From: Microbacteriaceae bacterium
Lineage (GTDB): Bacteria > Actinomycetota > Actinomycetes > Actinomycetales > Microbacteriaceae
NCBI GenBank assembly: GCA_031177985.1
Contig: JAPSJW010000003.1
Location: 451,251-515,250, forward strand
Length of the DNA stretch: 64,000 bases
Reading direction: 5' to 3'
In this document: piece after piece, positions 26,085-35,553 of the stretch
Numbering within the stretch: the stretch's first letter is position 1
Layout: every line of letters starts with the position of its first letter
The notes under the pieces: model-generated
What the model saw: the letters and a program-made list of their open reading frames with translations, nothing else
Databases searched by the model: none
Told to the model about the DNA's origin: nothing
Program-made: the position numbers and the translations under genes

Positions 26085-27227
26085 TCACCTCACCGCGGTG
26101 GCCGACTGCCGTGCGATCTCGAGCTCTTCGTTCGTGGGGATCACGAGGGCCGTGACCCTAGAACTGGGGGTGCTGATCACCCGTTCGTCCCGCCGGCGGG
26201 CGGCGTTCGCCTCGCGATCGAGCACGATCCCGAGAGTCTCGAGTCCGGCGAGCACCGCTTCGCGCACCGGCGCGCTGTTCTCGCCGACGCCGGCGGTGAA
26301 GACGATGGCGTCGACCCGCCCGAGCTGAGCGGCATAGGCGCCCACATAGTGCCGGATGCGGTGCACGTAGACGTCGAAGGCGAGCGTCGCACGCTCGTCG
26401 CCTGCATCCCTCGCGGCGACCAGGTCGCGCATGTCGCTGCGTCCGCTCAAGCCGAGCAGCCCGGCCCTGCGGTTCAGCATCGCGTCGAGCTCCTCGAAGC
26501 CGAGGCCCGCCTTGCGGTGCAGGTGGAAGAGGGCCGCCGGGTCGATGTCGCCCGATCGCGTGCCCATGACGAGCCCCTCGAGCGGCGTCATGCCCATCGA
26601 CGTCTCGACCGACTCTCCCCCGCGCACCGCTGTCGCCGACGCCCCGTTGCCGAGGTGCAGCACGATCGAGTTGACCTCGGTGAGCGGCCTGCCGAGCACG
26701 GCGGCCGCCCGCTCGGAGACGAACTTGTGCGACGTGCCGTGGAACCCGTACCGCCGCACCCGGTGTGCCGCCGCCAGGTCCGAGTCGATCGCGTAGGTGT
26801 AGGCCGCCGGCGGAAGCGTCGCATGGAACGCGGTGTCGAACACCGCGACGTGCGGCACATCAGGCAGCGCCGCGCGCGCAGCGCGGATGCCCGTGAGGTT
26901 CGCGGGGTTGTGCAGCGGAGCGAGGGCCGCGAGGTCGTCGATGTCGGCCTCGACCGCATCCGTCACCAGGGTCGGACCCGAGAACCGTGCTCCGCCTTGG
27001 ACGACCCGGTGCCCCACCGCGACGAGCCCGAGCTCGGCCAGCCGCAGCCCGTCCTCCTCGAGCCGGGAGAGGACGAGGCGCATCCCCTCCTCGTGGTTCG
27101 CGGCCTCGCCTCCGTCGACCCCGATCCGCTCGATCAGTCCGCCCGCGAGCGCCGACTCGGTGTCGAGGTCGACCACCTGGTACTTGATCGACGAGGATCC
27201 CGAGTTGACGACGAAGACGGCGCTCAC
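26085..27227 (-). CDS. ackA: acetate kinase
   Basis: This 380-residue enzyme interconverts acetyl phosphate and acetate with ADP/ATP in the cytoplasm. The first signature VFVVNSGSSSIKYQVVD is at the N-terminus. The second region, RRYGFHGTSHKFVSERAA, carries catalytic residues, and LHLGNGASATAVRGGESVETSMGMTPLEGLVMGTRSGDIDP is the nucleotide/metal-binding run. Length is close to the family's usual 390-400. It starts at GTG, overlapping the stop of pta by 4 bp (GTGA), so both are translated from one mRNA. Pta-AckA gives overflow acetate and substrate-level ATP, or runs in reverse to use acetate. Confidence 0.97.
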   Translation of the reverse strand: MSAVFVVNSGSSSIKYQVVDLDTESALAGGLIERIGVDGGEAANHEEGMRLVLSRLEEDGLRLAELGLVAVGHRVVQGGARFSGPTLVTDAVEADIDDLAALAPLHNPANLTGIRAARAALPDVPHVAVFDTAFHATLPPAAYTYAIDSDLAAAHRVRRYGFHGTSHKFVSERAAAVLGRPLTEVNSIVLHLGNGASATAVRGGESVETSMGMTPLEGLVMGTRSGDIDPAALFHLHRKAGLGFEELDAMLNRRAGLLGLSGRSDMRDLVAARDAGDERATLAFDVYVHRIRHYVGAYAAQLGRVDAIVFTAGVGENSAPVREAVLAGLETLGIVLDREANAARRRDERVISTPSSRVTALVIPTNEELEIARQSATAVR

Positions 27228-29326
27228 GCGTCGGCCGCCTGCGCCTGGATCGCGGTGATCGCGACGGTGTTGACGATGTCCTGCACGAGCGCCCCTCGCG
27301 AGAGGTCGTTGACCGGCTTGCGCAGACCCTGCAGCACCGGCCCGATCGCCACGGCGCCGGCCGTGCGCTGCACCGCCTTGTAGGTGTTGTTGCCCGTGTT
27401 GAGGTCGGGGAAGATGAACACCGTCGCCTTGCCCGCCACCTCGCTGCCCGGCATCTTCGTGGCCGCGACCGCCGCATCCACGGCCGCGTCGTACTGGATC
27501 GGACCCGCGACCGGCAGCTGCGGAGCGCGCTCCTGCACGTAGGCGGTCGCCTGCCGCACCTTGTCGACGTCTGCGCCCGAGCCGGACTCGCCCGTCGAGT
27601 AGCTCAGCATGGCGACCCTGGGCTCGATGCCGAACTGCGACGCCGTCGCGGCCGACGAGACGGCGATGTCGGCCAGCTGCTCGGCGGTCGGATCGGGGAT
27701 CACCGCGCAGTCGCCGTACACGAGCACGCGGTCGGCGAGCGCCATGAGGAAGACACTCGACACGACGGACACCTCGGGCCGGGTCTTGATGATCTCGAAC
27801 GAGGGGCGGATGGTGTGCGCCGTCGTGTGCCTCGCGCCCGAGACCATGCCGTCGGCGAGGCCGAGATGCACCATCATCGTGCCGAAGTACGACACGTCGG
27901 TGACGGTGTCGGCCGCCTGGTCGAGGGTGATGCCCTTGTGCGCGCGGAGCCGCTGGTACTCCTCCGCGAATCGCGCCCGCAGCTCCTCGTCGAAGGGGCT
28001 CAGCACCGTCGCCCGCTCGAGATCGAGACCGAGCTCGGCCGCCCGGGCGCGCACGACGCGCTCGTCGCCGAGGATCGTGAGGTCTGCCACCTCCCGCCTC
28101 AGCAGACTGTGCGCGGCCTGCAGGATGCGGTCGTCGTCGCCCTCGGGCAGCACGATGTGCTTGCGGTCGCCCCGTGCGCGGTCGAGCAGCCCGTACTCGA
28201 AGAGGAGCGGCGTGACGACCGTCGGCGGCTCCAGCTCGAGCTGCCCGACGAGGGTCGCCGCGTCGACGGAGCGGTTGAACAGGGTGAGCGCCGCGTCGTA
28301 CTTGCGCGGCGAGTCCGCGGCCAGCCTGCCGCGGGCATGGGTGATGGCTACCGCCGTCTCGAACGTGCCGAGCTCGTTGCGGGCGATCGGGATGCTCGTG
28401 CCGAGGCCCTCCATGAGCCGCTCGATCTGCGGAGGGAGGTCGAACCCGCCGTTCAGCAGGATCGCGGAGATCGACGGGAAGGTGCCCGACGTGTGCGCGA
28501 GGATCGCCGCCAGCAGCACCTCAACCCGATCCCCCGGGATCACCACGACCGCGCCGTCGGTCAGCCGCGGCAGCACGTTCACCATCGACATCGCGGCGAC
28601 CACCACCCCCAGCACCTCGCGCTCCAGCAGGGCCTCGTCGCCCTTGATGAGCGTCGAGCCGGTCGCCTGCAGCACCGCCGCCACGGAAGGCGCCACGAGA
28701 TACGGGTCCTCGGGAATCGCCCAGACGGGAGCGGCCGGATCGTGCTGGGAGGTGACGGCCGTGACGGCGTCGCGCACCGCATCCGTCGCCTCGGGGTCGA
28801 CCCGGTTCGCGATGACCGCGAGAACGCTCGCATGCTCGCTCTGCAGCTCCGAGAGGGTCACCTCGGCCACCTGGGCCAGTTCGGATGCGGTGCGTCCACC
28901 TCCGCCATCCGCTCGCCTGCCGCCCAGCACCAGCACGACAGGCGCACCGAGGTTCGCGGCGATGCGGGCGTTGAAGCTCAGCTCGGTGGGTGACCCGACA
29001 TCCGTGTAGTCGCTGCCGACCACGACGACGGCGTCGCACTGCCGCTCCACCGCCTTGAACCGGGACACGATCTCGGCGAGCGCCACCTCGGGGTCGGCGT
29101 GGACGCGGTCGTAGGTGGCGCCGATGCAGTCCTCGTAGGCGAGATCGACGCTGTCGTGTTCCAGCAGCAGCTCGAGCACGTAGTCGCGCTCGGCGGTCGA
29201 CCGGGCGATCGGGCGGAAGACGCCGACCCGGGACACGCTCTGTCGCAGGGCCTCCAGCACCCCCACGGCGACAGTCGACTTGCCGGAATTGCCTTCTGCG
29301 GAGGTGACGTAGAGAGAGCGTGGCAC
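27224..29326 (-). CDS. pta: phosphate acetyltransferase
   Basis: This 700-residue long-form Pta converts acetyl-CoA and phosphate to acetyl phosphate and CoA. The N-terminal third is a BioD-like P-loop domain (TSAEGNSGKSTVAVGVLEAL), followed by a DRTGG-type regulatory domain (about 215-320). The C-terminal PTA_PTB catalytic domain begins near 370 (HIVLPEGDDDRILQAAHSLLRREVADLTILGD) and holds MVHLGLADGMVSGARHTTAHTIRPSFEIIKT and FIFPDLNTGNNTYKAVQRTAGA. All parts of the long enzyme are present. The start is GTG at 29326. It is divergent from tRNA-Ser with 65 bp between, and overlaps ackA by 4 bp. Confidence 0.97.
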   Translation of the reverse strand: MPRSLYVTSAEGNSGKSTVAVGVLEALRQSVSRVGVFRPIARSTAERDYVLELLLEHDSVDLAYEDCIGATYDRVHADPEVALAEIVSRFKAVERQCDAVVVVGSDYTDVGSPTELSFNARIAANLGAPVVLVLGGRRADGGGGRTASELAQVAEVTLSELQSEHASVLAVIANRVDPEATDAVRDAVTAVTSQHDPAAPVWAIPEDPYLVAPSVAAVLQATGSTLIKGDEALLEREVLGVVVAAMSMVNVLPRLTDGAVVVIPGDRVEVLLAAILAHTSGTFPSISAILLNGGFDLPPQIERLMEGLGTSIPIARNELGTFETAVAITHARGRLAADSPRKYDAALTLFNRSVDAATLVGQLELEPPTVVTPLLFEYGLLDRARGDRKHIVLPEGDDDRILQAAHSLLRREVADLTILGDERVVRARAAELGLDLERATVLSPFDEELRARFAEEYQRLRAHKGITLDQAADTVTDVSYFGTMMVHLGLADGMVSGARHTTAHTIRPSFEIIKTRPEVSVVSSVFLMALADRVLVYGDCAVIPDPTAEQLADIAVSSAATASQFGIEPRVAMLSYSTGESGSGADVDKVRQATAYVQERAPQLPVAGPIQYDAAVDAAVAATKMPGSEVAGKATVFIFPDLNTGNNTYKAVQRTAGAVAIGPVLQGLRKPVNDLSRGALVQDIVNTVAITAIQAQAADA

Positions 29327-29391
29327 GCTGTCCAGCGTAGGACCGGTACCATGGTGGAGGCTCCTGCCGGATTCCCAGGCTGAGCCCGCCA

Positions 29392-29476
29392 GGAGGATTC
29401 GCCTAGTGGCCTATGGCGCACGCTTGGAAAGCGTGTTGGGTGAAAGCCCTCGGGGGTTCGAATCCCCCATCCTCCG
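29392..29476 (+). tRNA. tRNA-Ser (anticodon GGA)
   Basis: The acceptor arms GGAGGAT (29392-29398) and ATCCTCC (29469-29475) pair fully, with G as discriminator. The anticodon stem CACGC/GCGTG frames the loop TTGGAAA with anticodon GGA at 29426-29428. A long variable arm and the T-loop GTTCGAATC are present, as expected for a class II serine tRNA reading UCC and UCU. CCA is not encoded. Confidence 0.96.
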
Positions 29477-29574
29477 CTCCTGACACCGTCCGCCCGTAGA
29501 CCATCCGTTCCACTGGCGCGCCCGATGGTGTTACATTCCTCACGTTGTCACCGGCTCGAGGATGGGGGGAGCGG

Positions 29575-30207
29575 ATGCACCGCAACGCCCCCTCCGCCGT
29601 CGCACCCGTCTTCCGCCCGAGGTCCGCGCTCGGCCGCACCGCACTTCTCGCGCTGCTCCTGGCCTCCGTCGCGATGTTCGGCCCGCTCTACCTGATCACG
29701 ATCCCGCAGGGCAGTTGGCCGGCCACCGCGATCATCCAGGGCACGGTCACCCTGCTGTTCGTGGCCGCCTACCTCCTCTACCGCCGCACCCGGGTGCTGG
29801 CCACTCGGGACGACGTCGTCGCGCAGAGCTTCTTCGGCCGTACCACCAGGTTCTCCCCCGCCGACGTGAGCAGCGTCGTGCTCGCTCGCACCTACCGCAG
29901 CGGAGCGTCCGACACCGTGCCGCAGCTCGTCATGCGCGATGTGCACGGCGAACGGATGCTGCGCCTGCGCGGGCAGTTCTGGAGCGAACCGGTGATGCGC
30001 CAGGTGGCCTCAGCCGCGGGTCTGCCGCTCATGGTGATCGAGGAGCCGCTGTCGTCCGCGGAGTTCTTCGAGCGGGTTCCCGGTGCGGCCTCCTGGTTCG
30101 AGAACCGGCTCAGTGTGCGCGTCGCCTTCTGGGTCGGCGTCGTCGGACTCTGCGCCGCGGCCGCACTCGGACTGATGCGACTGCTGGGCATCCCCGCGAT
30201 CGGCTAG
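29575..30207 (+). CDS. hypothetical membrane protein (PH-like domain)
   Basis: This 210-residue protein has two N-terminal membrane helices (about residues 20-42 and 50-70), a soluble middle part and a C-terminal helix (about 185-205). The middle part RTRVLATRDDVVAQSFFGRTTRFSPADVSSVVLART reads like the beta-strand pattern of bacterial PH-like domains (DUF304 type), but this is by resemblance only. The ATG at 29575 is chosen because GGGGGGAG lies just upstream; an in-frame start at 29545 would place that site within the gene. It lies alone between tRNA-Ser and a convergent ATPase gene, and no role is suggested by context. Confidence 0.65.
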   Translation: MHRNAPSAVAPVFRPRSALGRTALLALLLASVAMFGPLYLITIPQGSWPATAIIQGTVTLLFVAAYLLYRRTRVLATRDDVVAQSFFGRTTRFSPADVSSVVLARTYRSGASDTVPQLVMRDVHGERMLRLRGQFWSEPVMRQVASAAGLPLMVIEEPLSSAEFFERVPGAASWFENRLSVRVAFWVGVVGLCAAAALGLMRLLGIPAIG

Positions 30208-30214
30208 CCGACCG

Positions 30215-31987
30215 TCACCGCTTGCGCAGCGTTCCGAAGACCCCGCGCAGGATCTCGCGCACGAGCGCCTGACCCGACCGCGATGTGAGCACCTTCTCCA
30301 CGGGGCTCTTCTCGGGAGCCCGCGTCCGCGTGCTCGGAGTGCGCGGACGGCGGGTGAGCCGGTCGACCTCGCGCTGCCGCCGCGCGAGCTCCTCCTCCGC
30401 CGCGCGGCGCTCCTTCTCCTCGCGGGCCGACGCCGCCTGCGCCTCGCGCGCCGCCTCCGCCGCCGAGACCCGCGCCTGCAGGATCTCCTGCGCGGACTCC
30501 GGGTCGAACGCGGTGCCGTAGCGGGCGAGCAGCGGGGAGGCACCGACGAGTGCCTCGAGCCGCTCTGCCGGAGTGGGCGACATGGAGCCGAGCGGAGCGC
30601 GCAGCCGGGTCCAGGCGACGGGACTCGGTGCGCCCCTCTCGTTCATCACCGTCACGATGGCCTCGCCCGTCGCGAGGGTCGTGAGCACCTCCCGCAGGTC
30701 GTAGCCGGATGTCGGGTAGGTCGAGACCGTCGCCTTGAGAGCCTTCGCGTCATCCGGGGTGTGCGCCCGCAGCTGGTGCTGGATGCGCGACCCGAGCTGA
30801 GCGAGCACGTCACTCGGCACATCCTTCGGCGTCTGGGTCACGAAGACGACGCCGACGCCCTTCGAGCGGATGAGGCGCACGGTCTGCGTGATCGCCGAGA
30901 GGAAGTCCTTCGACGCGTCCTTGAACAGCAGGTGCGCTTCGTCGAAGAAGAACACGAGCTTCGGCTTCTCGGGGTCGCCCACCTCGGGCAGCGACTCGAA
31001 CAGGTCGGCGAGCAGCCACATCAGGAAGGTGGAGAAGAGGGCGGGCCTGTCCTGCACATCGGGAAGCTCGAGCAGGCTCACGACGCCCCGCCCGTCGGCG
31101 GCGGTGCGCAGCAGCTCCGCCCCGTCGAACTCCGGCTCGCCGAAGAAGACGTCGGCGCCCTGCTCGGCGAAGGCGATCAGCTCGCGCAGGATCACCCCGG
31201 CGGTCGCGGCCGAGATGCCGCCGAGCTCCTTCAGCTCCGCCTTGCCGTCGTCTCCGGTGAGGTACTGCAGCACCGATCGCAGGTCGGCGAGGTCGACGAG
31301 CGGCAGCCCTGCCTTGTCGGCGTAGTGGAAGACGAGGCCGAGGCTCGACTCCTGCGTCGCGTTGAGCCCCAGCACCTTCGACAGCAGCAGCGGACCGAAG
31401 CTCGTCACGGTCGCCCGGATCGGCACGCCGGTGCCGACTCCCCCGAGCGTGTAGAGCTCGACCGGGGATGCCGCCGGCACCCAGTCCTGGCCGATGCCGC
31501 GGGTGCGCTCCAGCAGCTTCTCGCTCGGCTCACCCGCGCTCGCGATCCCGGAGAGGTCGCCCTTGATGTCCGCCGCGAACACCGGCACACCCGCTGCCGA
31601 GAGTTGCTCGGCGAGCACCTGCAGCGTCTTGGTCTTGCCGGTACCGGTCGCGCCGGCGACGAGCCCGTGGCGGTTGAGCATGCCGAGCGGGATGCGGACG
31701 GGCACGTCGACACGAGGGTCGCCGTTGACGAGGGCACCGAGTTCGAGCGCGGGGCCGTCGAACGCGTAGCCGGACCGGATCGCCTCGACCTGCGCCTCAT
31801 CGAGGGGGCCGACGGATGCGGCGGCAGGGGCGGATGCGACGGCTTCCGCGGGCGCGGCCGCCTCCGCCGGCGCGGGAGCGGCCGCGGGCTCCGAGGACGC
31901 CTGTGCCGCGGCGAGCGCCGCCTTCGCCTCGGCCAGCGCCCGCTCAGCGGCGGCGACTGCGGCGGCGGCGTCCTCGGGTGTGCTCAT
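30215..31987 (-). CDS. HerA-like helicase/ATPase (DUF853 family)
   Basis: This 590-residue protein has an Ala/Pro-rich N-terminus with a heptad-like segment (VAAAERALAEAKAALAAAQ), a Walker A at about 112 (VAGATGTGKTKTLQVLAEQL) and a Walker B LVFFFDEAHLLFKDASK. These are typical of the DUF853 branch of HerA/FtsK-like motor ATPases. A late arginine-containing region VTQTPKDVPSDVLAQLGSRIQHQL follows. A charged coiled coil near the C-terminus (AAEAAREAQAASAREEKERRAAEEELARRQREVDRLTRR) leads into a final conserved tail. The function is not established in bacteria; a DNA-pumping or single-strand-processing ATPase is the usual annotation. No NurA nuclease gene is adjacent. It converges with the small membrane protein gene, 7 bp apart. 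Confidence 0.85.
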   Translation of the reverse strand: MSTPEDAAAAVAAAERALAEAKAALAAAQASSEPAAAPAPAEAAAPAEAVASAPAAASVGPLDEAQVEAIRSGYAFDGPALELGALVNGDPRVDVPVRIPLGMLNRHGLVAGATGTGKTKTLQVLAEQLSAAGVPVFAADIKGDLSGIASAGEPSEKLLERTRGIGQDWVPAASPVELYTLGGVGTGVPIRATVTSFGPLLLSKVLGLNATQESSLGLVFHYADKAGLPLVDLADLRSVLQYLTGDDGKAELKELGGISAATAGVILRELIAFAEQGADVFFGEPEFDGAELLRTAADGRGVVSLLELPDVQDRPALFSTFLMWLLADLFESLPEVGDPEKPKLVFFFDEAHLLFKDASKDFLSAITQTVRLIRSKGVGVVFVTQTPKDVPSDVLAQLGSRIQHQLRAHTPDDAKALKATVSTYPTSGYDLREVLTTLATGEAIVTVMNERGAPSPVAWTRLRAPLGSMSPTPAERLEALVGASPLLARYGTAFDPESAQEILQARVSAAEAAREAQAASAREEKERRAAEEELARRQREVDRLTRRPRTPSTRTRAPEKSPVEKVLTSRSGQALVREILRGVFGTLRKR

Positions 31988-32071
31988 GTGTTCATCGTAC
32001 GAAGGTCGGGTGTCGATGCGGTTCGCCCTGCGGCCGGCCCTACTCGACCAGCGGGTGCGCGAGGAATCACC

Positions 32072-32124
32072 ATTTGCCGCAAACCGTCGTTTCCGCCGCG
32101 CCTATCCGACCGTTTGCGGCAAAT
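32072..32124. repeat. dispersed inverted repeat, family B, copy 1
   Basis: Perfect 13-bp arms ATTTGCCGCAAAC (32072-32084) and GTTTGCGGCAAAT (32112-32124) extend to 17 bp with one mismatch (then GTC and GAC). They lie in the 186-bp gap between lacI and the HerA-like gene. A related element is at 61147-61204. Confidence 0.7.
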
Positions 32125-32173
32125 CGATCGCACGCGACCTCGATACGCGACACGCCCTGCGGGGGAACAAGGC

Positions 32174-33202
32174 CTAGCGCGGCGCGGGGCCCGTCGAAGC
32201 CCGGCGCAGCAGCACCGGCTCGACGAAGGGCGGGGGCGGCACAGCCATGCCCTCGAGCTCCGTGCGCAGGCGGTGCACGAGACGGCGGCCCTGCTGCTCG
32301 TAGTCCACCCGCACGGTGGTGAGCGGCGGGTGGTAGAACGCGGCCTCGGGCACGTCGTCGAAGCCGGCGACGCTCATCCGGTCGGGCACCCGGATACCGC
32401 GTTCCGCGAGTGCGCGGAGCACTCCGAGCGCCATCTGGTCGTTCGCCGCGACGATCGCCGTGACATCGTCCAGCGGCAGGCCCTCCACGGCGGAGTATCC
32501 GCTCGCGGCGCTCCACTGCCCCTCGGCGACGGCGACCGGGCCGAGGCCGTGTCGATCCAGTGCGCGCTCGAAGGCCTCGCGCCGGTGGCGGGACGCCCAC
32601 CAGTCGAGCGGTCCGCTGACGTGGGCCATGCTGCGGTGACCGAGCTGCACGAGGTGGTCGACCACGAAGTCGATGCCCACGTCGCTCACACCGACGTCTC
32701 CCGCCGTGGCGACCGCGTCATCCGCCGGCGCCTCGAGGACGACCGGCACCGTGAAGCCCGCGCTCTCGATCCGGTCGGCGATGAGGTCGACCGGGGCGAA
32801 GGCCAGCACGCCGGCCAGATCCTGCCGGGCGAGCACCTCGAGGGCGCGCGACACCTCGTCGTCGTCGGAGGGATCGAGCGACACGATGTCGAGCAGGTAG
32901 CCGGCCTCCCGCGCCGCCTGACTCGCGCCGGCGATCGTCTTTGACGGACCCACCTCGAGCAGCTCGTAGACGAGGGCGCCGATGCGGTGCGAGCGGCTGG
33001 TCGCGAGCGAGCGGGCCGTCAGGTTGGGGCGGTAGTTCAGCTCCTGCAGCGCCCGCTCGACCCGCTCGCGCGTCTCGGGGCGGATGCCCTCGAAGCCGCG
33101 CAGCAGTCGCGAGACGGTCTGGTGCGACACTCCGGCGACGCGGGCGACGTCGTAGATGGTCGCGCCGCGGGCGGGCGAGCCGGACGGCAGCACCACGGTC
33201 AT
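32174..33202 (-). CDS. LacI-family repressor of the alpha-xyloside operon
   Basis: This 342-residue protein has a LacI helix-turn-helix and hinge at residues 14-65: ATIYDVARVAGVSHQTVSRLLRGFEGIRPETRERVERALQELNYRPNLTARSL. A periplasmic-binding-protein-like effector domain follows, with MSVAGFDDVPEAAFYHPPLTTVRVDYEQQGRRLV near its end. GAGGGAGGGG precedes the ATG. It is the last gene of the run from 38812 (importer, alpha-xylosidase, lacI) on the same strand, 41 bp after the GH31 gene. It probably binds the TTACCGGTAA-centred palindromes at 38898-38925 and responds to a xylose-containing sugar. The inducer is inferred from the neighbouring enzyme. Confidence 0.9.
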   Translation of the reverse strand: MTVVLPSGSPARGATIYDVARVAGVSHQTVSRLLRGFEGIRPETRERVERALQELNYRPNLTARSLATSRSHRIGALVYELLEVGPSKTIAGASQAAREAGYLLDIVSLDPSDDDEVSRALEVLARQDLAGVLAFAPVDLIADRIESAGFTVPVVLEAPADDAVATAGDVGVSDVGIDFVVDHLVQLGHRSMAHVSGPLDWWASRHRREAFERALDRHGLGPVAVAEGQWSAASGYSAVEGLPLDDVTAIVAANDQMALGVLRALAERGIRVPDRMSVAGFDDVPEAAFYHPPLTTVRVDYEQQGRRLVHRLRTELEGMAVPPPPFVEPVLLRRASTGPAPR

Positions 33203-33243
33203 CCCCTCCCTCGCCTACGCCTGCGGCAACGTTAGCGCCGCCC

Positions 33244-35553
33244 CTACAGGGGCAGCGCCACCTCGCCGCCGCTCGACACGACCCGCTCTCCGCCGACGAG
33301 GCGTGCGCCCCAACCGTCGCGGTCGCCCACGATGCGGACGCTCTGCTCCGTGCGTTCGACCTGGAAGTGCACCTCGGCGCCGTCCGGCGTCACGACGGTG
33401 ATCTGACGCGTGCCGGGGGCGCCCGGGTGCACCTCGAGGGTGAGCCCGTCGAGGTAGTCGTAGTCAGGACGGTCGTCGCGGGCGCCGACCGGCAGCACCG
33501 CACCCTCGCGCACCCAGAGCGGCACCGAGAGGTAGCCGTGCTGCTCGCGGAACCAGCGTCCGCCCTCGCGAATCTCGCCCGTGAGGTGGTTCGTCCAGGT
33601 GCCGACCGGCAGGTAGTACTCCACCCAGCCGTCGGCGTCGAAGACGGGCGCCACGAGCAGGTCGGAGCCGAGCAGGTACTGCCGGTCGAGGTGCGCCACG
33701 GCGGGGTCGTCGGGGAACTCGAGGAGCATCGGGCGCAGCACCGGCACACCGGTGCGGGTCGCCTCGGCACCAGCCGCGAAGAGGTAGGGCATGAGCCGCA
33801 GCTTCAGCTTCGTGAAGAAGCGGGTCACCTCGACCGCCTCGTCGTCGAAGATCCACGGCACCCGGTAGGAGGTGGAGCCGTGGAACCGGCTGTGGCTCGA
33901 CAGCAGGCCGAAGGCGGTCCACCGCTTGAAGACCCCGGCGTCGGGCGTGCCCTCGAAGCCGCCGATGTCGTGGCTCCAGAAGCCGAACCCGCTGTAGGCG
34001 AGCGAGAGCCCGCCGCGCAGGGTCTCCGCCATCGACTCGTAGGTCGAGGTCGAGTCGCCGCCCCAGTGGACGGGCAGAGCCTGGCCGCCCACGGTTCCGG
34101 AGCGGGCGAACAGCACCGCCTCGCCCTCGCCGCGCTCCTCCTTCAGCACCTCGAACACGGCCTCGTTGTAGAGCTGCGTGTAGTAGTTGTGCATCCGCTC
34201 GGAGCTCGAGCCGTCGAACCAGTCGACCTCGAGCGGGATGCGCTCGCCGAAGTCGGTCTTGAACGCGTCGACGCCCTGCGCGATGAGAGCCCGCAGCTTG
34301 TCCTGGTACCAGCGGGTCGCATCCGGGTTCGTGAAATCGACGAGCCCCATGCCCGCCTGCCAGAGGTCCCACTGCCAGACGTCGCCGTTCGGCCGCGTCA
34401 CGAGGAAGCCCTGCGCCGCCGCCTCGGCGAACAGCGGGGAGCGCTGGCCGATGTACGGGTTGATCCAGACGCAGACGCGCAGGTCCTTGTCGTGCAGGCG
34501 ACCGAGCATCCCCTCGGGGTCGGGGAAGACGCGCGGATCCCACTCGAAGTCGCACCAGTTGAACTCGCGCATCCAGAAGCAGTCGAAGTGGAACACCGAC
34601 AGCGGCAGGTCGCGCTCGGCCATGCCGTCGATGAAGCTCGTCACGGTCTGCTCGTCGTAGTCGGTCGTGAAGCTCGTCGACAGCCAGAGCCCGTACGACC
34701 AGGCCGGCACGGATGCGGGGCGTCCGGTGAGCTTCGTGTAGCGGTCGAGCACGTCGCGCGGCGTGGGCCCCGCGATGACGTAGTACTCGAGGGACTCGCC
34801 CGCGACCGAGAACTGCACACGCTCGACGGCCTCGGAGCCGATCTCGTAGCTGACGTGACCGGGGTGGTTGACGAGCACGCCGTATCCGCGGTTCGTGAGA
34901 TAGAACGGGACGTTCTTGTAGGCCTGCTCGCTCGAGGTGCCGCCGTCGGCGTTCCAGACGTCGACGACCTGACCGTTCTTGACCACGGGTCCGAAGCGCT
35001 CGCCCAGACCGTAGACCTGCTCGCCGACGCCGAGCGACAGCTGCTGGTGCAGGTACGTCGCGCTGTGCGGTCCGGCGGTGTGCGCCCTGGCGTTGCCGAC
35101 GGGACCGCGCTCGACCTGGGCGTCGGGGGCCAGCTGCAGGTATCCGACAGACTTGTGACCGCTCGAGGTGAGCACCCGGCCCTCGGACTCGAAGCTCAGC
35201 GACCACGGCGCACCCTTGGCGATCCGGGCGGTCAGGGAGCCGCTCGTGAGGGTCGCCCCGTCATCCGTCGTCTCGATCTCGCCATGCCCCTCCTCGGCGC
35301 CAACGAGGTCGAAGCCGAGCTCGTCGCGCACCCCCTGGAAGTGCTCGATGCGCACGCCGATGACGCCCTCCGCGGGCGAGCTCAGCGTCACGCTGAGCAC
35401 CGGGCGGTTGAGGGTGTCGCCGCGCCGCTCGATGACCTTCGTGGGCGCGGTCACGGTCAGCGACCGCGTGCCCGCCTCGATGTCGTACGCCTCCTGGGCG
35501 TAGAGCGCGGTGACTCCAGGTCGGAGCTGCCAGAACCCGTCGGTGAACTTCAC
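33244..35553 (-). CDS. yicI: GH31 alpha-xylosidase (YicI type)
   Basis: This 769-residue enzyme is close to the 772 of E. coli YicI. It releases xylose from the non-reducing end of alpha-xylosides such as isoprimeverose from xyloglucan. The nucleophile Asp434 is in KTDFGERIP, and WSHDIGGFEG follows the acid/base region. LSVFHFDCFWMREFNWCDFEWDPRVFPDP is the substrate-recognition segment that marks the alpha-xylosidase subgroup. No signal peptide is seen, so it acts on imported oligosaccharides. I start it at GTG 35553, whose first base is the last base of the permease stop (TAGTG). A longer in-frame upstream reading is antisense-like noise over the permease gene. Confidence 0.93.
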   Translation of the reverse strand: MKFTDGFWQLRPGVTALYAQEAYDIEAGTRSLTVTAPTKVIERRGDTLNRPVLSVTLSSPAEGVIGVRIEHFQGVRDELGFDLVGAEEGHGEIETTDDGATLTSGSLTARIAKGAPWSLSFESEGRVLTSSGHKSVGYLQLAPDAQVERGPVGNARAHTAGPHSATYLHQQLSLGVGEQVYGLGERFGPVVKNGQVVDVWNADGGTSSEQAYKNVPFYLTNRGYGVLVNHPGHVSYEIGSEAVERVQFSVAGESLEYYVIAGPTPRDVLDRYTKLTGRPASVPAWSYGLWLSTSFTTDYDEQTVTSFIDGMAERDLPLSVFHFDCFWMREFNWCDFEWDPRVFPDPEGMLGRLHDKDLRVCVWINPYIGQRSPLFAEAAAQGFLVTRPNGDVWQWDLWQAGMGLVDFTNPDATRWYQDKLRALIAQGVDAFKTDFGERIPLEVDWFDGSSSERMHNYYTQLYNEAVFEVLKEERGEGEAVLFARSGTVGGQALPVHWGGDSTSTYESMAETLRGGLSLAYSGFGFWSHDIGGFEGTPDAGVFKRWTAFGLLSSHSRFHGSTSYRVPWIFDDEAVEVTRFFTKLKLRLMPYLFAAGAEATRTGVPVLRPMLLEFPDDPAVAHLDRQYLLGSDLLVAPVFDADGWVEYYLPVGTWTNHLTGEIREGGRWFREQHGYLSVPLWVREGAVLPVGARDDRPDYDYLDGLTLEVHPGAPGTRQITVVTPDGAEVHFQVERTEQSVRIVGDRDGWGARLVGGERVVSSGGEVALPL